Assembly (NCBI RefSeq): GCF_918731615.1
Contig: NZ_OU957226.1
Coordinates: 2,543,501-2,607,500 of the forward strand
Origin: Flavobacterium sp. CECT 9288
Lineage (GTDB): Bacteria > Bacteroidota > Bacteroidia > Flavobacteriales > Flavobacteriaceae
Direction: 5' to 3'
DNA length: 64,000 bases
A model generated the notes under the pieces. That model had not been told where the DNA came from. It did not search any database and worked only from the letters and a program-made list of their open reading frames with translations. Within the stretch, counting starts at the first letter, position 1, and each line of letters begins with the position of its first letter. Positions 8,300 to 16,675 of the stretch are shown piece after piece. The translations under genes were made by a program, and so were the position numbers.

Positions 8300-8539
8300 T
8301 GTTGAAGTTTTATTAGTTGGTTTAATATATTTTCTTACTTTCTTAATAGTTAGTTGCTTTTTTAGCAATTTGTTACATTAAAAAGTAGTAATTGTATTTT
8401 TATGGAATTTAATGAGTGATTTACTTTATTCGAGACTATCATCTTAACTAAGGTTTTAAAAATTTTAAACATTTAAACATTTGGAGGTATAAACAATTTT
8501 TATAAACTTCAAAAATGCTGTGATTAAGTTAGTTAGTCA

Positions 8540-8667
8540 TTTTTTAATGTTTTTCAGCTTGGCGAAGTGGCAGATTTATAATCACTTACTTTCAACTAAA
8601 CACTAATGTTTATTAGAATTCCTAATGTTCAATTTAGCACTAAACCCGCTATTTTGCCATACTGCGG
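8540..8667 (-). repeat. Cassette-type intergenic element, copy 1
   Basis: The 368-base gap before the M13 gene holds this element. On the minus strand it starts at the 3' end of the VanZ-like gene with CTAACCGCAGTATGGCAAAA, continues AGCGGGTTTAGTGCTAAATT and ends with TGCCACTTCGCCAAGCTGAA. The same two-part layout recurs at 9110-9290 and 10562-10717. The remaining part of the gap (8300-8540) shows nothing I can name. Confidence 0.55.
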
Positions 8668-9078
8668 TTAGCGGTTCAGGCTTTTTTCTTTCGGGAGCAA
8701 TATTGATCTATTATTTAATTCTATACATATAAAGTAACCGAAAATTACTCCGATTATTGACGCAACAATATCACTAAAATCAAAAGTTCTGTATGTTAAA
8801 ACGTTTCCTTGTACAAGTTCGTAACCAATTAGACCTACTAAGGCAAAAAAAGCATTTTTTATGAATTTATTTTTGTTATAGAAATTTTGAGTGAAATAAA
8901 AAAACATAATTAGTAGTCCCGCAAAAAAGTTTGGTGATGTGTCTGATATTCCAAAATCTTGTATATGGTTCTCTGTTATATATTGTCTATAAATAGATTT
9001 AAATAAGATTGCAATTATTGTCAATGCAATAATAATTAGCCAAACATATTTACTCTCTTTTAAACTTATAAATTTCAT
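8668..9078 (-). CDS. VanZ-like small membrane protein
   Basis: This 136-residue protein has four predicted membrane helices (about 12-30, 48-62, 73-90 and 103-120). The segment YELVQ...FDFSDIVASIIGVIFGYF resembles the conserved end of VanZ-like proteins, where Glu, Gln and a DxxAN-G pattern sit on the last two helices. VanZ in enterococci gives low-level teicoplanin resistance, but the wider family has no agreed function. The gene is bounded on both sides by copies of the cassette-type element, unlike its housekeeping neighbours. Confidence 0.65.
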   Translation of the reverse strand: MKFISLKESKYVWLIIIALTIIAILFKSIYRQYITENHIQDFGISDTSPNFFAGLLIMFFYFTQNFYNKNKFIKNAFFALVGLIGYELVQGNVLTYRTFDFSDIVASIIGVIFGYFICIELNNRSILLPKEKSLNR

Positions 9079-9109
9079 TTTTATACTTTTTAAATAGTTA
9101 CTTTATTTT

Positions 9110-9290
9110 GTTAACGACTGTCTTTTAGGTCTATAAATATATTGAAATCCAACACCTTGCTAGTACGCGATGGTCGGGGTAAATAAAGAAATTATTTTCG
9201 GTTTTTCACTGACTTTGCAAATACAAAACCAACTTTAAATTAAGCCCAAAACCTGCCATTTTTGCAAACTGCTGTTGTGAGATCGGTTAT
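9110..9290 (-). repeat. Cassette-type intergenic element, copy 2
   Basis: It fills the gap between two minus-strand genes. Read on the minus strand it has CACAACAGCAGTTTGCAAAA, then GGCAGGTTTTGGGCTTAATT, then CCCGACCATCGCGTA and ends AAAGACAGTCGTTAAC. The first half matches copies 1 and 3 in order and spacing. The final GACAGTCGTTAAC block resembles the GACAGTTAAT end of copy 3. Confidence 0.6.
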
Positions 9291-10541
9291 TTATTTGTCT
9301 AATTCTTCTATTGGTTTATTCGCTTTTGAATTACTTATTAATATTGCATAATCAAAATAATCAGTCGTTGTTTTACCTTTCAAATCGTTTTTGTTTGACT
9401 TTTTAAGAAATAATTTTATTTCCATTAAATCAGTTTGATTTTTTTTGTAAGGTGAATTTTCATTATTCAAACGATAAAGTGTTAAATTTGATAATCTGTT
9501 GATTTTAAGTTTATTTATTCCTTTGAAATATTCTTTCCAATAATCACCAATGCCAAAACCACCTTCAGTTGTGTAGCCAATATATTTCTTGTTTTCGTCA
9601 TATTTTAAATCCCAAAGCACTCTACTTTTAGTTAAAAATCCCGCAATTGAAATAATTTCTTCCTTTTTGTAAATGCTGTTTTCTATCAACCTTGTAAACA
9701 ATGATGGATAATTATTTTCTCTGTCTTTTTCAATGTGGAAAAATCCCATTCTTACAAAATGAGGATTAGATTTAAAATCATACAAAGTATTTAAAAATAA
9801 ATAATTATCATAAATTGTTTTTTCTCTATCTCGTTTTTTAAATGTTAGATTTATGTTTTCAATTAAGTTATCGATGATTTTTTGATTTTTTGAAATAGAT
9901 TGAAAATATGGTTTGTTATTTTCATAATCAGCCAAAAAGTTTTTTAAAATAGTTTTAGAATAGCTGTCATAGTTTGGCGAATAATCGGTTGTGTCAATTT
10001 TCACCATTGCGACTAAATTATCATACGATTCATATTTGCCTTTTTCTGTTTGAAATAACTCGATTAGAAGTTTTGATGTATATTTATATGTTACAATAAA
10101 GTCAATTCCAACAACTTCAATTTTATCTTTTGCTAATTGATTATCATTAATTTTTTTGATATTTTTCCATTTATTATAAGTTTCTATAGTTTTTTCTTGT
10201 GGAACTCTATTTCCATAATGCTTTACCAAGTCTTTCAATAAAATTGTGTCACCAGATTTTAAATACTGGTTAAAATAATGAGCAATTCCAAAATCGGTTT
10301 CAGGCAAGTAATATTTTATTTTTTTATTTTTGATGAGATTTTTAAGTAAAATATTTTCTATATTTTCTATTTTCTGGCTTCCATGATAAGCACCAAAACC
10401 CATTATTTTAAAATTTTTTTGAGGAAATTCAAAATCTGATTTCATTAAGTCGAAACGATTATTTTTTAAATATTCGTTTTTTGATTGGGAAAATGCTGAT
10501 TGGATAAATAGAACCAACAATACTAATGTTTTAATTTTCAT
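9291..10541 (-). CDS. Secreted protein of the erythromycin-esterase/ChaN-like type
   Basis: The protein (416 residues from ATG 10541) starts with a clear signal peptide ending AFSQS. An earlier ATG at 10574 would place 11 polar residues before it and is unlikely. The region FGAYHGSQ (about 49-56) followed by YYLPETDFGIAHYFNQYL and a LKSGD motif resembles the HG...E active-site layout of erythromycin esterase-like and ChaN/TraB-like folds. A second His is in MGFFHIEKD. Substrate is unknown; the family includes hydrolases of macrolide lactones but most members are uncharacterised. It is the middle gene of the cassette-like array. The fold call is moderate and the activity unknown. Confidence 0.55.
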   Translation of the reverse strand: MKIKTLVLLVLFIQSAFSQSKNEYLKNNRFDLMKSDFEFPQKNFKIMGFGAYHGSQKIENIENILLKNLIKNKKIKYYLPETDFGIAHYFNQYLKSGDTILLKDLVKHYGNRVPQEKTIETYNKWKNIKKINDNQLAKDKIEVVGIDFIVTYKYTSKLLIELFQTEKGKYESYDNLVAMVKIDTTDYSPNYDSYSKTILKNFLADYENNKPYFQSISKNQKIIDNLIENINLTFKKRDREKTIYDNYLFLNTLYDFKSNPHFVRMGFFHIEKDRENNYPSLFTRLIENSIYKKEEIISIAGFLTKSRVLWDLKYDENKKYIGYTTEGGFGIGDYWKEYFKGINKLKINRLSNLTLYRLNNENSPYKKNQTDLMEIKLFLKKSNKNDLKGKTTTDYFDYAILISNSKANKPIEELDK

Positions 10542-10561
10542 GCTATTATGTTCGTTTTTCA

Positions 10562-10717
10562 TTAACTGTCGCACAACTTTCTGGCGCTTGACGAGGTTGC
10601 GAACTTTGGAACCGATTATTTTCTATTAAAGATAAAATTTCTTGTGAAATGTAAACGTGAATTTACTACAAGATTCGCAATCTTGCCAAACGCCTATTGT
10701 GTGCAGTTCTATGGTCA
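10562..10717 (-). repeat. Cassette-type intergenic element, copy 3
   Basis: Read on the minus strand it begins GCACACAATAGGCGTTTGGC, then AAGATTGCGAATCTTG (a small palindrome), ACGTTTACATTTC, and ends with CGCAACCTCGTCAAGCGCCA and GTGCGACAGTTAAT. It runs from the 3' end of one gene to just before the next start. A related short block, GTCGTTTGGCAAGATTGC, lies at 55604-55621 after a gene on the other strand. Confidence 0.6.
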
Positions 10718-11317
10718 TTATATTGATAAAACAGGGTAACAAAAAGAGTCGTGTTCTCCTACCATAAAGTAAAACTCATCCTTTTTATTTATGCATTCAA
10801 ACTCATTTTCTTGATGTAATTCATAAAAAGTTTCATGAATTGCAATTACACCTTTAACTCTGTAACAATCAGCTAATTCACAGGTTAAATCAATTTCACA
10901 ATTGTCAACATAAGAATTGAAAAAATTAAGAGTAATTCCGTCTATTTGTTCAAAATTTTCAGCAAAATCGTATTCAAAACCCATATTTATATTAATATTT
11001 TCAAAGTTTTTTTCTTCCCAATCAATTATCCCATAAGCATATGCTTCTAAATTAATTGAATCTGGAACATAATGTTCTAATAATATTGCGTCTAATTTTT
11101 CTTCAGAATTTATTCCATTCTCGATATTAGTCCAATAGCTTTTTAGATTAGTTTTAATTTCTTTTTTTAAACTTTCTTTATATGAATCAAAGTTGAAATT
11201 TAAAAGGTTATCAAAACATAAAGCTAAATTTTCGTTTCTATTTGTTTTTTTAAATTCTGAAATAACTCTTTCAAGTTCAATTTTTAATTGTTCTTTGATT
11301 TCTTTGTTTGTTAACAT
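10718..11317 (-). CDS. Hypothetical cytosolic protein
   Basis: I do not recognise this 199-residue protein. It has no signal peptide or membrane helix. The N-terminal half is charged and helical (residues 1-75). The C-terminal half is rich in acidic and aromatic residues with the segments AYGIIDWEEK, CEIDLTCELADCY and GEHDSFCYPVL, and holds five of its six cysteines. Such features fit the small immunity-like or barrel proteins found in accessory cassettes, but that is only a guess. It is the first gene of the cassette-like array. Confidence 0.6.
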   Translation of the reverse strand: MLTNKEIKEQLKIELERVISEFKKTNRNENLALCFDNLLNFNFDSYKESLKKEIKTNLKSYWTNIENGINSEEKLDAILLEHYVPDSINLEAYAYGIIDWEEKNFENININMGFEYDFAENFEQIDGITLNFFNSYVDNCEIDLTCELADCYRVKGVIAIHETFYELHQENEFECINKKDEFYFMVGEHDSFCYPVLSI

Positions 11318-11360
11318 ACTGTTTTAAATGTTAAGTTTGATTTATATAAAAAGTATTTTT

Positions 11361-11460
11361 TTTTCAACGTCTGCGGGTGAATTGCACCTAGCTTGTAAAT
11401 AGGCCTCACAAAATCAAACACATCACACCAAAACCGGGTTGGCTTGTCTGACTAAAGTTA
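11361..11460 (-). repeat. Partial cassette-type element, upstream end of the array
   Basis: On the minus strand this stretch includes CCGGTTTTGGTGTGATGTG, CAAGCTAGGTGCAATTCACC and CGCAGACGTTGAAAA. It has the right-hand end of the element (ACGTTG before a gene start) but not the GTTTGGCAA half. The 320-base gap it lies in (11318-11637) holds nothing else that is clear; a short open frame near 11530-11637 is not supported as a gene. Confidence 0.4.
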
Positions 11461-11637
11461 TCATTTTGCTTTTGCTAATCTATAATTAAAACATTACAAA
11501 TAAAAATATTTTTAAGTATCTAATCTTACATGGTTTGTACCCTTGTTCCTTTTAAGAAAATCTCCTCAAGCTCTTTCATTTTCATAATTATCCGATAACC
11601 AATGTTTTCAACGTCTTTGATCTTTGAGATATTCTCA

Positions 11638-13368
11638 TTAATGAACATTACTAGGAAGCTTAAAATAAAAAGTACTACCAAGTCCTAATTCACTTTCTAC
11701 TCCAATAATTCCGTTTTGTGCTTCAATAAATTCTTTGCTAATGGCTAAACCAAGGCCCGTTCCAGATTTTTGGCTACCTGGAACTTGGAAATATTTATCA
11801 AAAATTTTAGTTTTATAACGGGTATCAATTCCTTTTCCAGTATCAATCACTTGAAAAACAACTTGATGGTTTTCATTTATAACCTTTACAATTATCGTAC
11901 TGTTTTCTGTTGAATACGTAATTGCATTGGTTAAAAAATTAATCAAAACCCAAGCAGTTTTTTCACTATCCGCTTTTATATCCGGTAAATTTTGATCAGT
12001 CTCGACAACTAGTTCAATTTGTTTTTGTTCTGCTTGCACTTTTACGGCTTCGGCAGCGTAGTTCATAATTTCATAGGGATTACTATTCTCCATATTCAGC
12101 TTTATATTCCCGGTTTCTAACTGCGACAATTCCAATAGTTCCCCAGTAATTTTTAATAACCGCTGACTATCGTCTTTAATGCTTTCTATTAATTGCTTTT
12201 GATCTTCATTAATGTTGCCTGTTTCTGCTTTTTCAAGTAATTGTAAACTTAATTTTATGGATGAAATCGGGGTTTTCAATTCATGTGAAACGGTAGCAAT
12301 AAAATTGGTTTTAGCAAAATCCAGTTCTTTAAAAACAGTAATATTTCTTAAAATAATAACATTACCAATGTCAATAATTTGATCTTCTCCTGTGGGTTTA
12401 ATGGTAATGTTTATGGTTTCTTTTTCGAAGTAACTTTCTTTGCCATCAGCAAAAATTTTCATGGGAAGCGATTTTTGTTTTTCGTTTGACAGATCTTTAA
12501 TTACTAACGATTTCATCAAATCATTGGTCAGAGCAAGAGTTGTTACGAGTTTACCCATAACGTCCTCTGATTTTAAACCAATTATTTTCAAAGCCTCATC
12601 ATTTGCAAATAAAATCAAACCCTGATTGTCTAACCCGATAATTGGGTCATGCATGTTGTTGATTAAAGTTTCTAGTCTTTTCTTTTCAAATGACAGTTTA
12701 TACAAATTACTATTGTTGTATTCCTGCAGTTTTTCGGCCATGGTGTTGAATGATTTGGCCAAATCTCCAAATTCATTGTGGTTCATAAAATGCACTCGTT
12801 GCGAATAGTTTTTATTGGCTATTTGTTTGATACTGTCCGTGAGTTCTTTTATTGGATTGGCAATATTGTTGGGCAAATTCACTAATAAATTGAACGCAAT
12901 CAAAAAGCAAAGTGTTCCTGTTACTGCAATCCAAAAATTAGCAGTCTCTGCTGTGTGTTTTGCAATATCACTTTTTTCTTTTATCGCATTCATATTCAAT
13001 TTCATAATCTTGAAAATGTCTTGACGAATTTGGCTTTTCAAGGTTTCATCAGTTCTGCTATCTTTCAATAAATCGAAATTTTTCTGCAAGTTATAGGTCG
13101 CTTTGTCTTCGCCAGCCTCTGTAATATTGGCAATTTGTTTGGTAATATTGGTTTCAAAAATAATAACTGCCTTTTCTTCATTCCCATTAATTTCATCTAA
13201 CGAAAGAAGCATGTTTCGCGAATATTCTAGCGTGTTGTAATTGGCTTTCAGAATATTTTCGGTGTCTTTTTTTATCGAAAAAATATAAAATGCCGCTACT
13301 AATGAAAGTATGATTATCATTATAAAAAGCAATCCAACACCCAGGTTTAATTTGGTTTTAATTTTCAT
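11638..13368 (-). CDS. Membrane sensor histidine kinase of the kdp locus (HAMP-PAS-HisKA-HATPase)
   Basis: This 576-residue kinase probably completes the split KdpD system. It has a membrane helix near residues 9-30, an extracytoplasmic four-helix-type sensor, a second helix near 145-165, HAMP (about 168-220), PAS (about 232-350), the phospho-acceptor box ATVSHELKTP at about residue 360, and ATPase motifs including NFLTNAITYS, DTGKGI and GTGLGLAIS. It lacks the KdpD and Usp domains, which are on the separate upstream gene 2 bases away. Its sensor module is unlike E. coli KdpD (four helices plus GAF). The likely partner is the regulator at 21326-22666. Confidence 0.88.
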   Translation of the reverse strand: MKIKTKLNLGVGLLFIMIIILSLVAAFYIFSIKKDTENILKANYNTLEYSRNMLLSLDEINGNEEKAVIIFETNITKQIANITEAGEDKATYNLQKNFDLLKDSRTDETLKSQIRQDIFKIMKLNMNAIKEKSDIAKHTAETANFWIAVTGTLCFLIAFNLLVNLPNNIANPIKELTDSIKQIANKNYSQRVHFMNHNEFGDLAKSFNTMAEKLQEYNNSNLYKLSFEKKRLETLINNMHDPIIGLDNQGLILFANDEALKIIGLKSEDVMGKLVTTLALTNDLMKSLVIKDLSNEKQKSLPMKIFADGKESYFEKETINITIKPTGEDQIIDIGNVIILRNITVFKELDFAKTNFIATVSHELKTPISSIKLSLQLLEKAETGNINEDQKQLIESIKDDSQRLLKITGELLELSQLETGNIKLNMENSNPYEIMNYAAEAVKVQAEQKQIELVVETDQNLPDIKADSEKTAWVLINFLTNAITYSTENSTIIVKVINENHQVVFQVIDTGKGIDTRYKTKIFDKYFQVPGSQKSGTGLGLAISKEFIEAQNGIIGVESELGLGSTFYFKLPSNVH

Positions 13369-13370
13369 TT

Positions 13371-14498
13371 TTAAGATAGAATTATAAGATCAATATTGGA
13401 TGAGGTTAGGTTGTTCAACAATTTATTGAAAACAGTTGTCGATAAAATTACTTTAAATAAACTCAAATGCGGTTTCCCGATGCAAACGGTGGTGATTTGT
13501 TTTTGCGCGACCATATTTAAAATAGCATCTGTTATATGAGTATTCTGAACTTTAATTACTTCGGCACCAAGTTGTGTAGCCAACTTGAAATTATTAATAA
13601 GATGCCGCTGTTTGTCAAGTGCAATTTTGTCGCTGCTTTCTTTGGGCGTTTCTACATACAAAACACACCATTTGCTGTTGTAATAACTCGCTAATCGGGC
13701 CGTTTTTCTTATGATTGTCTTAGCGATTTTGTCGTTACTACTGATACAAGCCAGCAATCTTTCATGTTTTACTGCAATGTTTTTGGGTACTTCACTTTCC
13801 ACTTTCCGATTGACTTGACTCGCTACTTCCTTCAAGGCCAGTTCCCGCAATTGTAAAATTTGATCGGATTTAAAAAAATTATTCAGCGCCGTAGGAATTT
13901 TATCTGAAGTATAGATTTTACCTTCTTTCAAACGGGTAATCAACTCATCTGAAGTCAAATCAATATTGACCACCTCATCCGCCAATTTCAAAACACTGTC
14001 TGGAATGCGTTCCTGAACGTCAATATTTGTAATGTTTTTTACATCTGCATTTAAACTTTCTAAGTGCTGAATATTCACTGCAGAAATCACATTTATGCCT
14101 GCTTCTAAAATCTCCAAAACATCCTGCCACCTTTTTTCGTTTTTGCTTCCTTCTATATTCGTATGCGCTAATTCATCTACAATAACCACTTCTGGACGCA
14201 AATTGATAATTGCTTGTAAATCCATTTCTTCAAGCAATTTCCCTTTATAAAAAAGGGTTCGCCTTGGAATGACTGGTAAACCCTCTAGTAGTTCGTGTGT
14301 TTCTTTCCGATTGTGCGTTTCTATAAACCCAATCTTTACATCTATCCCGTTTTTCAACAAGGTATGTGCTTCCTGTAACATCCTGAAAGTTTTGCCCACA
14401 CCGGCACTCATACCGATGTAGACTTTAAACTTTCCTTTGCGTGATTTCTGAATTAAATCAAGAAAGTGTTTGACATTATTTTCTTTTTCGTTGTCCAA
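13371..14498 (-). CDS. kdpD: KdpD N-terminal sensor protein (KdpD plus Usp domains, no kinase)
   Basis: This 375-residue protein equals the cytoplasmic N-terminal part of KdpD. The Walker A motif is GMSAGVGKT at residues 29-37, followed by GFIETHNR and the Walker B-like VIVDELAHTN. A universal-stress-protein domain begins near residue 240 (RLLACISSN). Membrane helices, GAF and kinase domains are absent and are supplied by the neighbouring gene. In E. coli the KdpD N-terminal region binds ATP and tunes kinase/phosphatase balance; the Usp part senses ligand or potassium. Here it would act in trans on the kinase. A 34-base gap separates it from the porin gene. Confidence 0.92.
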   Translation of the reverse strand: MDNEKENNVKHFLDLIQKSRKGKFKVYIGMSAGVGKTFRMLQEAHTLLKNGIDVKIGFIETHNRKETHELLEGLPVIPRRTLFYKGKLLEEMDLQAIINLRPEVVIVDELAHTNIEGSKNEKRWQDVLEILEAGINVISAVNIQHLESLNADVKNITNIDVQERIPDSVLKLADEVVNIDLTSDELITRLKEGKIYTSDKIPTALNNFFKSDQILQLRELALKEVASQVNRKVESEVPKNIAVKHERLLACISSNDKIAKTIIRKTARLASYYNSKWCVLYVETPKESSDKIALDKQRHLINNFKLATQLGAEVIKVQNTHITDAILNMVAQKQITTVCIGKPHLSLFKVILSTTVFNKLLNNLTSSNIDLIILS

Positions 14499-14532
14499 TT
14501 TGGTTTTAGGATTTTAAATTTTAGAAAAAAAA

Positions 14533-15615
14533 TTAAAAAGAAATAGCCAATGCTGTAGTTAAAAATACATTTTGATTGCTAGGATCAGTGTTTTTCAAAA
14601 AGATATCGTCTTTACTATTCAAAGTTCTTGCTTCTATTCTAAACATCACATTATCGGCAACTAAATAATCAAAATTTGTGGAGAATCCGTATGTTTTAAA
14701 TCCGTTTGGTGATGCGGTTGCTATTATTACTCCTTTTTCATCGGCGTAATACTCCGCTCTTGCTGCCAATTGGATTTTAGTTGTCGGTTTGTATTGCGCT
14801 ATTAAAATCGGTGCAAACCAAATATCATATTGGTCACTTTCTGTTGCTTTTTGTTGCGCTCCAATATCAAAACCAGCAATTAAACTTGTTTTTTCAGACA
14901 CTTTAAATTGTCCGTAAAAATTATTGAAATAACGCCATTTTTTCACATTATCTGGTTGTTCATTCCCCACATAGGTACTCCAGTTTAATGTGGTTTTGGC
15001 AGTAGGTTTATAGGTTACCTGTGTACCAAAAGCCGGTGTTTGGTTGCCATCAATTTTCTGGATGCGTTGCCAACCGTTTAAATACATCGCAGCCAAATAC
15101 CATTTTTCATTTTTTGACGTATATCCAATCTTCACACCCGCTTCATAATACGGAGAATTATCAGCCAAAATACTTCTAGTCAAAGTGGCGCAGTCCTTAC
15201 CAATTGCGCTTTCAAAACCAATATGTGACGGCATAATTCCCGCATCAACCCACAGATTGTGTTTCGACGAAATTTTCACACCCACATTCGCTTCATACAC
15301 ATTTTTTAGTAAATCCTGTTCTGTTGCTAAATTGTACTGGGCATACGTTCCAGCCATTAAGGCAAAATTCCCGCGAACATTCTCTTTAGCATAATTTACC
15401 TTCGCCAATCCTAAATTTAAATTGACCTCATTGTGTTTGTTATGACTGTAAATAAATCCGGGTCTTACATGGTTGTCTGGCTCTCCAAAATCATAACTGT
15501 AATACGTTTCTACATAACCCGAAAACGTGAAAGGACTTTGTGTTTTTTCAGTTTCTTGTGCACTAACTGTTGTTATCCCAAAAGCTATTAAAGCGCTACT
15601 TATTATTTTTTTCAT
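14533..15615 (-). CDS. Outer-membrane beta-barrel porin (OmpL-like, BBP2 type) of the kdp operon
   Basis: The 360-residue protein has a signal peptide (residues 1-19) and alternating amphipathic strands to the C-terminus, which ends in ALAISF with a terminal Phe as outer-membrane barrels do. Strands such as FTFSGYVETYYSYDF and GPL-free turns with NHVRPGF match the putative beta-barrel porin-2 (OmpL-like) family common in Bacteroidota. Its place between kdpC and the kdpD-like gene suggests it passes potassium or other small solutes across the outer membrane when Kdp is induced. This is inferred from position only. Confidence 0.75.
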   Translation of the reverse strand: MKKIISSALIAFGITTVSAQETEKTQSPFTFSGYVETYYSYDFGEPDNHVRPGFIYSHNKHNEVNLNLGLAKVNYAKENVRGNFALMAGTYAQYNLATEQDLLKNVYEANVGVKISSKHNLWVDAGIMPSHIGFESAIGKDCATLTRSILADNSPYYEAGVKIGYTSKNEKWYLAAMYLNGWQRIQKIDGNQTPAFGTQVTYKPTAKTTLNWSTYVGNEQPDNVKKWRYFNNFYGQFKVSEKTSLIAGFDIGAQQKATESDQYDIWFAPILIAQYKPTTKIQLAARAEYYADEKGVIIATASPNGFKTYGFSTNFDYLVADNVMFRIEARTLNSKDDIFLKNTDPSNQNVFLTTALAISF

Positions 15616-15631
15616 TTCTATTATTTTTAGA

Positions 15632-15712
15632 AGCTAATCCCGCTATCATTCCAATCTTTTGTCTTGTAAAAAAACGAGACAAAAGGATTTTCCCTTCTAT
15701 CGGGGCTAGGGC
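15632..15712 (-). repeat. Dispersed hairpin repeat between kdpC and the porin gene
   Basis: Read on the minus strand it runs CCCTAGCCCCGATAGAAG, a hairpin made of CTTTTGTCT and AGACAAAAG around a T-rich loop, and then AGCGGGATTAGCT. A second copy with the same borders lies at 43150-43236. The hairpin (15656-15685) could act as an attenuator or stabilise the upstream kdp mRNA. Confidence 0.65.
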
Positions 15713-15773
15713 ATCTCGTTTTTAAAGACGTTATTTTTTTTATTTGTCATTCTCTTTTCTATTGAAATCATTC

Positions 15774-16328
15774 CTATTTCAATTCGTCCAAGGCTACATT
15801 CAACTCTAGAACATTTACGGTTGCAGTTCCTATTACTGCTGGTGTATTGATTTTAGTTTTTACCAAAGCTTTTACTTTATTTTCTGATAATTTTCTCTCT
15901 TTCGCCACCCTTTTTACCTGAATCAGCGCTGCTTGCGGAGAAATATTAGGATCTAACCCACTTCCCGAAGCCGTCACCATATCCGCAGGAATATCTGATT
16001 TTTTAAGATAAGGATGCACGATTAAAAAAGTGTCGATTCTTTTTTGCACCAATGCTAAATAATCAGGATTACTCGGTCCTTTATTGCTTCCCCCACTTCC
16101 TGCAGCGTTATAATCCACAGCTGAAGGTCTTCCCCAAAAGTAGTTGGATTTATCGAATTTTTGCCCAATTTTTTGATACCCCACCACTTTTCCGTTTACG
16201 GTAATTGTTTCTCCTTTTCCTTTATTGGGAGCCAATTGTGCTATTCCAAAAATTGCCATTGGGTAAATAACCGCTAACAATATCACCATAAATAAGGTGA
16301 ATTTTAATATTGAAAATATATTTTTCAT
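15774..16328 (-). CDS. kdpC: Potassium-transporting ATPase subunit C
   Basis: KdpC is the single-helix subunit that helps the KdpFABC potassium pump bind ATP with high affinity. The 184-residue protein has one membrane helix (residues 8-30). It also has the conserved segments YFWGRPSA, DMVTASGSGLDPNISPQAA, and VNVLELNVALD near the C-terminus. Length is usual for the family. It follows kdpB after an unusually long 347-base gap filled by short tandem repeats, so its expression may be set apart from kdpB. Confidence 0.97.
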   Translation of the reverse strand: MKNIFSILKFTLFMVILLAVIYPMAIFGIAQLAPNKGKGETITVNGKVVGYQKIGQKFDKSNYFWGRPSAVDYNAAGSGGSNKGPSNPDYLALVQKRIDTFLIVHPYLKKSDIPADMVTASGSGLDPNISPQAALIQVKRVAKERKLSENKVKALVKTKINTPAVIGTATVNVLELNVALDELK

Positions 16329-16339
16329 TTTTCTTTGTG

Positions 16340-16502
16340 TAAAATGTTAGATGTGAAATGTTAGATGTGAAAGGTTGGATGTGAAATGTGAAATGTTAGA
16401 TGTTAGATGTGAAAAGTTGGATGTGAAATGTGAAATGTTAGATGTTAGATGTGAAAAGTTGGATGTGAAAAGTTGGATGTGAAAATGTTAGATGTAAAAT
16501 GT
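16340..16502. repeat. Short tandem repeats (minisatellite) in the kdpB-kdpC gap, block A
   Basis: About eleven imperfect units of roughly 14 bases based on GTGAAATGTTAGAT and GTGAAAAGTTGGAT lie directly before kdpC. Together with block B they fill the 347-base gap; no gene is visible there. Confidence 0.85.
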
Positions 16503-16554
16503 TTTCTGTGTTTTTTGTTTTTAATATTTCACTTTTTACATTTCACAAATCAAT

Positions 16555-16675
16555 TTTTACTGATTACTTTTTACTAATCACTTTTTACTGATTACTTTTT
16601 ACTGATTACTTTTTACTGATTACTTTTTACTAATCACTTCTTACTAATCACTTTTCACAAATCACTTTTCACTAA
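16555..16675. repeat. Short tandem repeats in the kdpB-kdpC gap, block B
   Basis: About eight units of 14 bases based on TTTTTACTGATTAC and TTTTTACTAATCAC directly follow the kdpB stop. Parts of this block (ACTTTTCAC) are complementary to parts of block A (GTGAAAAGT), so the transcript between the two genes can fold into long imperfect stems. Confidence 0.85.

Noticed and set aside
8540..11460. Classical integron with attC sites
   Set aside because: No integrase, and the elements lack the GTTRRRY/RYYYAAC ends in the expected arrangement.
11530..11637. Short minus-strand open frame beyond the histidine kinase stop
   Set aside because: About 35 codons with no start codon that fits, no motif and no support from spacing; left as intergenic.
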